A stretch of DNA of 64,000 nt from Phaffia rhodozyma. Its lineage: Eukaryota; Basidiomycota; Tremellomycetes; Cystofilobasidiales; Mrakiaceae. The notes below the pieces were generated by a model, which saw only the letters and a list, made by a program, of their open reading frames with translations, did no database searches and was not told where the DNA came from. The stretch is from contig JACGZH010000002.1 in assembly GCA_014706385.1 (NCBI GenBank), positions 992,001 to 1,056,000 of the forward strand. The letters run 5' to 3'. The position numbers and the translations under genes were made by a program. This document shows, one piece after another, positions 1 through 9,961 of this stretch (within the stretch, counting starts at the first letter, position 1; each line of letters opens with the position of its first letter).

Positions 1-360
1 CCCTTTCTCCTTCTCCTTCCCACCCTGTCCGTCCGGCTTGGATCCGACACCGAGACTTGGATCGAGAATTGTCTTTGATTCGTCCGTCCCTACTGCCGTT
101 ATCGTCTTTGTCTTTTTCTTTTTCTTCTTCTTGTCCTTGTCGTCCGTCGGCTGGGAAGCGGATTGGTCTTTCGACCCGGAGCCAGTGGCAGGTGCAGTCA
201 CCGCCGGACTTGGCTTCGGTTTGGACGCAAAGATAGAGTCGATGTCGAACGAGCTCGAGCTATCCTTCGGTATGCTCTCTCCGTTTCCCGATCCCGTACT
301 CGGACGACTCCCGGCTCCTGCAGAGTTTTTCTTCTTGGAAGATGTCGTATCCTTAGGCAT
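1..360 (-). CDS. Lys-rich small protein with DUF1764-like N-terminus (3' part outside window)
   Basis: Read on the minus strand from an ATG at 358-360, the frame stays open to the window edge (about 120 residues). It starts MPKDTTSSKKKNSAGAG, then has a short hydrophobic/acidic core, SSFDIDSIFASKPKP, followed by a very basic stretch (DDKDKKKKKKKTKT) and a Gly/Lys-rich tail. A short 'IDDIFA..K' core followed by polylysine is what I associate with the eukaryotic DUF1764 family, small proteins of unknown function; that link is from memory and tentative. The plus-strand frames here are its pyrimidine-rich shadow. The upstream region carries CACGTG and two TTAGGGTT boxes. The C-terminus lies beyond base 1. 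Confidence 0.6.
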   Translation of the reverse strand, partial: MPKDTTSSKKKNSAGAGSRPSTGSGNGESIPKDSSSSFDIDSIFASKPKPSPAVTAPATGSGSKDQSASQPTDDKDKKKKKKKTKTITAVGTDESKTILDPSLGVGSKPDGQGGKEKEKG

Positions 361-1169
361 CCCGGCTCGCACTAAACAAAGGAGTAAATCGAATGGACCC
401 AAACTTCGTAGCGTTCAGGACTTTCGTTTCAAAGGCAATCCACATTCCAGTGGTAATATGTTAGGGTTACGACTTACACCCGTGCACGTGTTACAACTGC
501 TGTGCATTCCCTCGGTGGTTAGGGTTGCGGGAAATAGTCGCTTTGTTTTTGTCATCTATACGGACATAAAGATGATACAAGTGAAATAGAGAGACCTAAA
601 TGACCAGGAGAGAATGATTCAGCCATGGTTCGATCATTATGGATTCTGTGGATTGGAGTTAGAAACACACATATACACACGCGCATAGACATACACATAC
701 AGAGCAGCGATATATCGGAAGAAACAATGGAAACATGGCCAGAAAATCTGAGTGGGTGATTGTCTGATTGGCCTTCTTTCCTATTGTTTTTTCCGGGTAT
801 TGGGTCTGAAGTATCGAGTGAGATACTCTCTCGACTTGCCTTATGGACTGCAGATCATCTGTCCTCATCCAGACAGAAGCGCGCACTGATAGAATTATGT
901 CCGCGCTGAAACTAAGCAGTCATCAAGCGTTTGATGCGTGTCCCAAGATAGTTCCTCTCTCCGGCTAAACCACGTGATCGGACATCTAGGCGTAAGCATG
1001 TTTCGGATGCATCCGTTGAAGAACCCCAAGAAGTTCGCGTTTGGTTATCTTAGTGCGCAACATCCATTCCATTCTACACATCCGGACAACCTTCCATCTC
1101 TTCCGTTGTTCTCTTCTCCTTCGTCTCTTGCTTCTTCGGTCTCTTGTACAAATAGTGTAGGCCGCGGAC
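361..1169. promoter_or_regulatory. divergent intergenic region between the DUF1764-like gene and the DUF2985 gene
   Basis: No gene is supported here. It holds TTAGGGTT at 461-468 and 519-526 with a CACGTG E-box at 485-490 between them, close to the start of the minus-strand gene. A second CACGTG lies at 971-976, on the side of the plus-strand gene. An AC-rich tract lies at about 664-705. A pyrimidine-rich leader (about 1080-1145) precedes the ATG at 1170. Confidence 0.6.
659..706. repeat. AC-rich simple tract
   Basis: An imperfect CA/TA-rich stretch (aaacacacatatacacacgc...catacacatacaga) in the intergenic region. Low complexity, no other meaning seen. Confidence 0.6.
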
Positions 1170-4100
1170 ATGTCTCAGGCAGTTAGAGTGTAAGTTTCTT
1201 TACTCCGAAGCCTCCTACTCACTTGCCGTCGCGTCCAGTTGGGTCACTATCCAGTTCTCTCTCTCTTCGCTATCTATGACTCTCTTTTCCCTGTTCCTAA
1301 CGATTTCTCCGTTCAATCATTGGTTCGAACCGATAGACGCCGTCAGTCCAATCCGTTTCCTGCAAACGTCGGTGATCAAATCCCATACGGACGTCAACCG
1401 ACGGCCCGAAGGGCGACTATTCTCAACCCGCCGGTCGAATCGTCCACAGAACATCCTGCCCATGTAGTGTTTGACCAACGTGTTCGGTCCGGTTCACTCT
1501 CCGCCCGTCCACTCAGAAGTCCAGCATCGGCATTAGGCACGACCAACCCTATCGATGACTCCATACGGTCGGACCATTTCAACACAGTCACGTCGAGACC
1601 TACGGATGACGCCCGGTTGACGTCCTCACCTGAACCGTCCGGCCCGGAAGGTCAACAGAAGGCGTACCGTACGAGAGCTCGATCAAAGACGATTCAGTCA
1701 ATATTTGACTATCAGTCGTTCGCTCCTGGAGGAAGTCCTACCAACACGGTGGGCAGGCGTGGAAGCGTAGGTGCTGGAAGTCCTATCAGACGGCAAGGTA
1801 CAGTCGGTACGACGAACGCTCGGAGATCGTCCGTTTCGTCTATTCATTCCGGAGGGAACACCCAAGTTGTGATCAAAGTACCGGTGGATGAGTCGAATCT
1901 TAATAGGGTAGGCAGAGTTCAAACCATGTTGAACGAGGAAGAAGAGGAAGAAGAACAGCAGAGAGAATCGGCGGTAGCGCAAGAGGCAACGGCGGCGACG
2001 AAGAGAGAGAACCAGGTAGATGCTCGATCCAGGAGTGGCTCTCGGCGCAGATCAGTGGCAGGAGAGATTCTGTCCGAGGAACAGAGGATGAGCACGAGCG
2101 AGCAGAGTGAACATCATGCAGAACTCGGCGAGGAACATCATGATGCGGTAGTAGATCATCTAGATATCGTCGGTACGTTCCGCCTCGATCTTCAGTTCTC
2201 TTTATTGTTCTCGGTTTGCTCTAGTGCTTCTTCTGAACATGTTTAGGCCTTTTCATACTCCATCCAAACAGATCCAACGGTATCTCTTATGTCTCACTTT
2301 CAGAATATCACCTCCGGTATCGTTCTCCCAGGCTACCTCGTCTCAAAACCTGTCATTGCCCTTCCAGATCTACCCCGTACCGACCCCGAATCTCGCCCGG
2401 CTAACAGAACTCGGCCTTCCAACGTCGCCAGACCCTCTGCTATGTCAGTAGCAAAACGGACCGTCAGTAGAGCTGGGAATAAGATCGAGTATGAGGCGGT
2501 GATCGACCATGATGATCCGCTGGATAGGCACGTTGCGGATTGTCTAACAAAGAAGCAGAAGATAAAGCGTGGTCTCAAAGGTCTTGGTCATTTCTTGATG
2601 ACACCGTTAGGAATCTTTGTCGCGCTCTACGGTCTGGTCGTTGTGTATGTTCATCCTTCTTCATCGAAATCCGTTCCGTTCTCACCCTTGGGTTTCATAT
2701 GCTTTCAGATTCTGGGGAGCCGCTCTCGGTAAGCTTTTCATTACTTTATAGAGAACATTTGGAGGATAGTCTGATTCTCATTCTTTCCCAACTTAATTCG
2801 TCGCTCTCGGTCGATCGCATGTAGTGTTCTTTTTGGCCAGGTTCATTAACTTTCATAACAAGTACAAGAATGATTATTGGGTCGGTCAGTCTTGAGATGG
2901 TTCTCTACGTACCTCTCGTCCTCTCCCTTGGTAATCAAGTCTAGGTATTAACTTCACGTGCTAACCGTCTCTGACTTTCACATGTATACGCTGATAGAGA
3001 TATCATCTCAGATCATCAACGGAGCATTCACTGTGACCGGTGTAGGGCTGTTTCCCCAAAGATGTTTGGATGCGTACCGTCCGTGGCCTTCCTTCATAAT
3101 CGTATCTCCACGGGTCGTCACAAACAGCTGACCCGCATTCTCTTGAGATTTTAGGCATTCTCACGATCTGGCGATTAAAAAATCTGGCAATGAAGAAACT
3201 AAAGAAACGAGGTCTCTACCATCCTGGTGAGTACCTCTTACCGGATAAGACACAAAGGAGACAGATATGATGGATTGCTGACAAATGCGAGACGGGCTCC
3301 TATTTGGGTGGGTGTTGGTAGATCATCCGGATCTGTTCCCTGATCCCGCGCAGGATCCTTCGTACTTTATGTCGGTTCGTCTTCTCGTTCTTTGTCCAAA
3401 CGCACTTGACTCCAATGCGCTTGGATCCATTTTAACCTTGTTTTTTGTTTCCAGAATCGGATTTGAACTGACGAGCCAGATGTTCTTCATGGGTCTTTAT
3501 CAAACTCTCTATAGGTTCTTACAAAGAAGCAGAGAGCGACACTGGATCATCATCAGAAGAAATTTTCTCGATCCCAGGTAAATGAAACAAGACCGATGTC
3601 AAATTCTTGTAAGGAGAGCCTGGTTTTGATTCTCTTTTCCCCTTCTCTTTCTCTCATCCTACAAAGACATGGTACCGACCGTACGAGACAGATACTCACT
3701 GGGCATTCTCGGTGCGCCTGGCTCTATGGAACACAATACTGATGGTTTGTCCAGATCCGATTGCCGTCTTCTTCTTCCCAACTCATCACTTGACGCATTT
3801 CCCATTTCTCTCCTATCCTCTTTCTTGCATCAAAACTTCAAATAAAAAGGTGTGGAACTCGTTGTTTCAAATCATGTTATGTTGCTGCATGTGGATCCTA
3901 AGCGCTTATAGTGGGGATCGTATCCTGCTCCATATGGGCACAACTCATTCAAGACCATCCTGGACCACGGTTCGTGTTCCTCAGGATTTTCCTTGGGAAG
4001 ATCATCTAAAGTCCCTCTCTAGTACTCTCATTCGTGCAGCTGATGAACAATATCGTTTTCTCCGGATGTGATGGAACGTTTACTATGTATCAGGGTTGTC

Positions 4101-4600
4101 TAATTCCTTGTTCTTTCCTCTGTGGAATTGGTTTGTCCCTTTCGGCATTCGAGCTTACAACAGACAGCTGTTCTTTCTCTTTTACTAACCGAACGGTCTC
4201 TTCTTTCGATCTGCCACCTCTGTTCTTGTTAGGCGCTGCCGTCATCATATGGAAAGGAGGACAACGCACAAAGAAGGTAGACACCGTAGAGAACAGACTC
4301 CGAACAGCCCTAGGAATTGAGCAAGTCTCATCAACGACGTCCAGCGACGAACCCAGTTGGAAACAAGATCAAACCGAGGAAGAGTCTACTTTTGGAAATA
4401 CGGACGAGGTTCAAGGCGAGGACTTTTCCGAAAAAGCACAAGGACAAGATCGAGGACGAAAGATCGAGTCATCGAGTTCCGGACGAGATGAGCTTGGGGA
4501 CCTAGAGAGAGGACTCTTTCCACCTTTGAGCCAGATAGATGGGCAGAAAACAGGGATCAAACCACTTGGGCCGGCGATCTCGGAAAAGTCTGCAGTCTGA
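1170..4600 (+). CDS. DUF2985-type multi-pass membrane protein
   Basis: The start is the short exon 1170-1189 (MSQAVRV...). An intron to about 1336 joins it in frame to a long Ser/Arg-rich disordered region (RRQSNPFPANV...), with an acidic Glu run near 1938-1955. About ten exons follow. The conserved half begins DCLTKKQKIKRGLKGLGHFL, then a hydrophobic segment (MTPLGIFVALYGLVVVFWGA), ARFINFHNKYKNDYW, a TVTGVGL segment, WRLKNLAMKKL, the signature TWYRPYETDTHWAF, another hydrophobic stretch (LFQIMLCCCMW), a WTTG-like segment, and WKGGQRTKKVDTVENRLRTALG. This order matches the fungal DUF2985 integral membrane family, whose function is unknown. The C-terminus is acidic and disordered. Exon joins are by eye; some donors are unusual (gtccgt, gtcggt). 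The stop is TGA at 4598-4600. Confidence 0.8.
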
Positions 4601-5039
4601 ACAACAGATCGATAGAGTGACAAGGAGAAGGGGAGAGTGTGTTCTCATTTAATAGTATCCTTTTTCTCTCTTATAGGTGAATCCTTAGCTAATGTTTCGG
4701 TTATGTATCAAGTGTTGTATGTTCTTTTTCTTATGATCCATGAGTAACTTTTCACTATGTCTTGATATCTCTGAGAGGCTTCAAGAGATATCAAGATATG
4801 TTTGTGGTGCATGTTATGTCAATGGGTTGGAACAAAGAACGAGAGTGACAAACGAAGGAACTCAAGACCATTTGTCTATTTTGATTGGTAAGGTGTAGCC
4901 AAGCGTAGAGTTCGGCCTTAGCCGGGTTCCCGGCCTGGGGCCCGGGCGAAAGGAAAGCGGAACATTCAAGCACATACTTCTCGCTTGTTCGACCCATCCT
5001 CCTCGTCGTTCTCGTCATAGAAGACATCCCCGTTCATAG
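4601..5039. other. intergenic: 3' end of DUF2985 gene and promoter of BTB gene
   Basis: No coding signal. A T-rich 3' region is followed by a strong inverted repeat at 4757-4800 (annotated separately) and a GC-rich patch (ccggcctggggcccgggcg) at about 4930-4948 upstream of the next ATG. Confidence 0.5.
4757..4800 (+). repeat. perfect 11-base inverted repeat, potential hairpin
   Basis: CTTGATATCTC at 4761-4771 is mirrored exactly by GAGATATCAAG at 4785-4795, around a 13-base loop. Pairing continues outward with T-A at 4760/4796, a G-T wobble at 4759/4797, then T-A and A-T, giving a stem of about 15 pairs. It sits about 160 bases after the DUF2985 stop codon and may lie in its 3' UTR or in a processing/terminator region. 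Confidence 0.7.
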
Positions 5040-8000
5040 ATGACCACATTCAACTCTGCAGATACTACTACAATAGATCCACCTCAGGTTCCAGCTCATC
5101 CAGGGATCATCCTAGACCCGGTTCTTGGTCCTCAGATATTGCATAATCATCTGAGACACGCGTTTCTCAAGGGGCTCTGCTCAGACGTGAACGTTAGGGT
5201 CGACAGATGGGGAAAGGTGTATAGACTTCACAGGGTCGTACTCGCTCAGGCTGTGAGTAATGATTCAAGAACGACATTCACAACAATAGAGTGAATTTCG
5301 AAGCTGACATATCTCTTGTTCTTATGAACGCCGCTCACGATGTGGTGGTTGTACCTATTTTTCCAGGGGTTTTTCCATTCTTTATTCACAGGCGATTTCT
5401 ATGAAGGTCAAGACGAAGAGCAAGACGCGTCTTCTCGACTAAGAGAAGCTCTAGTAAGACCTATACTGTTAGAAACGGCACCGGATGTGCATAGTTCAAC
5501 TTTGAAGAATGGTAGGATGAAGATCAACCTGAGATTGGATGATCCAAATATCAGCCGGGCCGCATTTGAGTAAGAGAGCCAGTGTCACCTGGGGGCGTCC
5601 TTGGAGAAAAAGTTATAGTATTGATGTCGTGGTTGTCCCACCTTTCTGCTTGTTCTCACGCTCAGGATCATCATCGCACGGTTATACTCAGCCGGACCCT
5701 CTCTCCATCTGCCGCCTACGACCCATCCGACACCTTCTCATCCGTTGACGCGCTCGTTCCCATTCTATGTCCCACCTTCCTCTCCTCCACCTTCAGGCTC
5801 TCAAATCGCCACCCCTCGATTCCTTCTCTCTTTGCTTGCGACCTCAATTTTTCTAGGGGTCCCTGGAATTTCGAGTGGGGTGTTGGGCTTGATTCTGGGA
5901 TCAATAAGCCCCTGGAGCGTCAATGTCTTCCTTGGGTTTTCAATCGGAAAAGGCATAGGGGGTTATCAAGGAGAAGATTGGGAAGACTCGGAGGAAGATG
6001 GGATCATTGGTGTTGGAGCTACTGGGCTAGAAGATTTAGGAAGACCGATTCCATCCTTCGAAGACGACGAAAGAGGCAAACAAGCTGAAAATCCTGCTGT
6101 AGCGCAGGAACGAGCGGCAGGTGTAGAAGTAGAAAGAAGGGACTCCAAGCCTTCCGGTTCGCGACCGAGCCCTTCAGGCACCCGTTCGCGTAGTGCTTCC
6201 CCAGCACTTTCCATGAGCTCCTCCATTGCATCATCTCAAATATCAGGGCTCAGGGAGGATCCTGGTGAAGGTAAACATCCTTTCAGAAGAAATACTCATA
6301 GTATTGGAGATGGGTACGATGGGCATGATTACGAAGAGGAAAGCGAGGAAGAGCCATCCTACTTTTATGGGTTGACGAGCAGCAAAATCGGAGAAGGCTG
6401 CGCCTGTTGGTTAACCAGGTGGGGAGTTGACATTCTGGATGTCGAAGAGAAGATCTGGTACTCAAGAATAGAGGAGGATCATAGTCCTGAAATCAATCGT
6501 CAGTTGGAGGGAATGTCGTTGGGGGATGCTTCCTGGAGCTCTACAGGAAAAAAACACACACCAAACACGTCTTCTCATACAAGATTTCCAGTCTATTACA
6601 CGGACTTCCCGAGAATATCAACAACGACAGGACCGAACACTACTGGTAACAAGCCGAACCAGCCGTTTCCTCCAGTGTGGTCTATTTCTGGTCTTCCTCC
6701 TTCCTGGGTTCGAGCAGTCATTGCATCGGACGCATTCTTCGTTCCATCGGAGATAGATCGGTATCATGTGGCTAAAAAGGTGTACACACTTAGAAAGACC
6801 CAAAGAGCGCTGGCCAAGAGTGGCGATAGAAGAAGGAGTGATGATCAAGAGCAAGACAGAGATAGCGAGGGGAGTGAGGTTGGTTGGGAGGAAGATGATG
6901 AGGAAGTCGAATTTGAAAAGACCTTCGAGGGTATATATTATACGCATATGGTATGTCCTTTTGCGTTCACCATCTTTTCACGAATTCACCCAGTCATATA
7001 GACGATCGATTATGAGCGCGAGAACTGACTTCATCTTCATTCTGAACAATTACTTCTTATAGACGTTCGAGGAGCTCTCGTATATCTCTTCCGATATCTG
7101 TCCCTTCACTCAACTCCCTTATGCGCCTCTCTCTGTTCTCCAAACGTCCCTTTGGGAGCATCAAGAACTCAAATCTAAAATCCTTTCTTCCCCTTCGGCT
7201 CAAGCAGGCGCTCTGTCTCCCGTCGCTTCTACCACTGCAACTGCAACTGCATCCACATCCAACCCTAGCTCAACCGAGCAGGCAGATGCTGAATTAGGAA
7301 TCAGTCTCATCACTAAGAACATTGCACGTCAGCTTACTCGACTAGTTGAGAAGGAAACTAGACGTCAGAGGAGACGAAGCCGATCAGAAACCCGCTCGAG
7401 ATCAGGTACTACTTCCTCACCTGTTTTTAAGGGAAATTCCCCGCTGGCCCAGGTAGATCCTCTTGATACAAGTTTCGGGTTGAGGGTCCCAGCCATATTA
7501 AGTATGGGTTCTCAACGTCAGCCGTCGACACCTATGTCTGGATCTTCAATCTCTTACGGACTAAGCACGAGTCCAACATCGTTTCCTGGTAAAACCCCAT
7601 TATTATCTCAAGAAGTCATCACATATTATCCGGTTCCACAGGATGATACCCAGAGATTGGGCGAGTATGGTGGGTTCATACCGCTCGAAGGTCCAGCTTT
7701 ATCATTCACGTTATCAGGAGCCGTACCAGATATGGGGCCTCCACTGTCTATGACGGATGCTTCTTTCGCGGCTAGAGCCAAGAAGGATGGTATAGCCGGA
7801 GGCGCACCGATGAGAGAGGAAGACTTTTTTGGAATTGGGTCTAGTCAAAGGACGGGCAGGGATATCGTAGATGCTAGGAGAAAGTACTCGGATGCGACTG
7901 GGACTGGAGATCAGGATAATGCAGAGGATGAGGCGAGATGGACAAAATACGAACCATTTAGGTTCTCGGTTGAGTTCTGGGGTGTGGATGGGCTGAAGGA

Positions 8001-9298
8001 GAAACAGAGAGAATACAGTCGGACGGTGTTTTATGCTGGGAGTTGTAGGTTCTTTTCTCCATAACTACTCACGTTAGATGAACCTTGTTTATCGAATAGT
8101 TGTGTTCCTATATTTCGGACGGACATAGACTTTAATGTATACGTGCAGACGATTCGAAAAAAGGACCGACAGATTCAATTAGGGATCTACTTGCATAGAC
8201 AATCGATGCTGGAACCTCGTAAGACTTATCCTTATCCTGCTTGTCAATTCTTCTCCATCAGTGTGCTGACGAGTTGATCTCATTATTTACGTAGTGCCCA
8301 CCCCATCCGCGCCTCCTGTTTCTCCTTCCCCTCCTTCTCTGCTTACACCCTCGCAGCCATCTTATCAGCTTTCTACTGTGGTCTCTCCCCCCTCGTCTCG
8401 AACTATCAACTTCTCATCTTCGGCTCCTAGCAATAACACATATACAAATATTCATGCCTCCGCCTCTGCTTCCCATCTTATGCTCAATCATGATGTTCAC
8501 ATCCCTCTCGTCAGATCCATCACTGGTCCAGGCCAATCCCTACCTTCGACACCATCTATGCAAAGAAGACCATCCAGCTTAGGAGCAGGACCGTCATCAT
8601 TGAGCTCAAACGGATCAAATTCTTCAAGGGCGCTACCTAACAACATGGATAATCAGGTGACTTTAGGCGCCCCTTTGTCGAAAACTCCTACAGAAACCTT
8701 CAAAGATCGTAAGTACGCTCTAGAGTGTTCTATGTACATTCGAATAGCTAACAGTCATGTGCTTGAACACGTATTGGGATGTCTATAGCTCGCAAGGTAG
8801 TCAAGACGTATTTTAGTATTTCGTGTCCTTCGGCCTTAGGAACAGCTCTTACCAGAGTGAGCAAAGTCTACTTTCATTATAAAATACGATTTCGATGAGA
8901 CTCATCCTGATTACCATGTATACGCACAGTTCTCATCGGCGCCAGATTACTTTACAGTGTACGTGATTTTTTACAAGTTCAACCTATTCTCCTCTTATGA
9001 TCTATAACTAACATAACCGACTCTGAATTCTGTTCAGCTCTCAATCATGGGGTACGTGTCTATTCTTCCTGATCATCTACAAACAACTTGACTTATTCCT
9101 CTACCTTCACTATTGTTAATTTTTTTCCGATCACCAGGATGGAAGAGCTCGTCCCTAAGATCAGAAGAGTATCTATCTGTCCTTCCAGACAATAAGGAGG
9201 ATTCGCCGGACGATGGAGTTCTAGGTTGGACAGGTGTGGTAGATACGAGTAGAAGAATGCACAGTTTACGAGCTACAGTCGTTCTTGGTTTGGTTTGA
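5040..9298 (+). CDS. BTB/POZ protein, fungal germ cell-less-like family
   Basis: The start is ATG at 5040 (MTTFNSADTTTIDPPQ). A BTB core follows: ILHNHLRHAFLKGLCSDVNV, then YRLHRVVLAQ spliced to AGFFHSLFTGDFYEG. Next are ATPRFLLSLLATSIFLGVPG...SIGKGIGG (a BACK-like helical region), acidic and Ser-rich linkers, FYGLTSSKIGEGCACWLTRWGVD, TFEELSYISSDICPFTQLPYAPL, and the signature PFRFSVEFWGVDGLKEKQRE followed by an RTIRKKDRQIQLGIYLHRQS segment. I recognise that last block from long fungal BTB proteins annotated as germ cell-less-like. They are probably adaptors, possibly for Cullin-3 ubiquitin ligases, but the function is not shown here. The final exons run through KSSSLRSEEYLSVLP to TGA at 9296-9298. 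The protein is about 1000 residues in about ten exons. The junctions at 5575-5760 and 8070-9140 are approximate. Confidence 0.8.
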
Positions 9299-9961
9299 TG
9301 TCTCTTCTGGCGTTCATCTGCCCCTCCTTTCTCTCTATCTTCTTCGTATACTCACCCATCTTTCCCATCTTCTTGAGAATTCATTGTACACTCAACTTGC
9401 CCCCCTTCAGGATGCCTGTTCACATTTGTATTGTAGATACTGTAGGGCCATAAAATGATTGTTTACATCATGGCCGCGCTTCAAAAGATGTACGTGCAGT
9501 TCGCAGTTCGCAATCAGAAGACAGAGTAACCGACCCAAAACATGATCTCGGACTGATAGATAGAGTGAAGCCATCAAGATTAAGAGGAAAAAAAGAAGAA
9601 ACCTGATGTCGATCAGAGATATCCGGGAGCTTGACAAAAAGAAACAAGAGCCAAAGAAAACTAAACTTGATAGACTTGGGATCAAGGAGACGTCGGAACG
9701 AATAGAAATCGAAGGAAGGGGCAAATATGTAAACGATGAAATGAGGTCGTTGCTATGTCCCATCCAAGAGAAATGCGCAGAACGAAGAAAGATGCTATGA
9801 TTTGAGAAAGGCCAAAATATGGAAAGAAAAAGAAAAAGAAAAGCAGACGAGACGTGATGATTGGCGCATAATTTTACACATGATTGGCGATTCGAGAAGA
9901 GAAAATGCAATAAGAAGATGAAGAAGGATACGAGAGAAATCACATCGAGTAGCTATTTCAA
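9299..9961. other. convergent 3' region between BTB gene and RIM15
   Basis: The first part is T/C-rich and the second part A/G-rich, as expected for two facing 3' UTRs. A long minus-strand open frame (9407-9943) is made of Leu/Phe/Ser from the purine-rich strand, lacks an ATG start and looks like an artefact. Confidence 0.55.

Noticed and set aside
461..526. TTAGGG motifs as telomeric or subtelomeric remnants
   Set aside because: Only two isolated copies among normal single-copy genes; a promoter role (telobox) fits better.
1318..1336. GGTTCGAACC resembling a tRNA B box
   Set aside because: No A box at the right distance and no cloverleaf; it lies in the first intron of the DUF2985 gene.
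9407..9943. Minus-strand 178-residue hydrophobic frame after the RIM15 stop
   Set aside because: No ATG at its start, Leu/Phe/Ser composition produced by an A/G-rich strand, and it lies in the RIM15 3' region.
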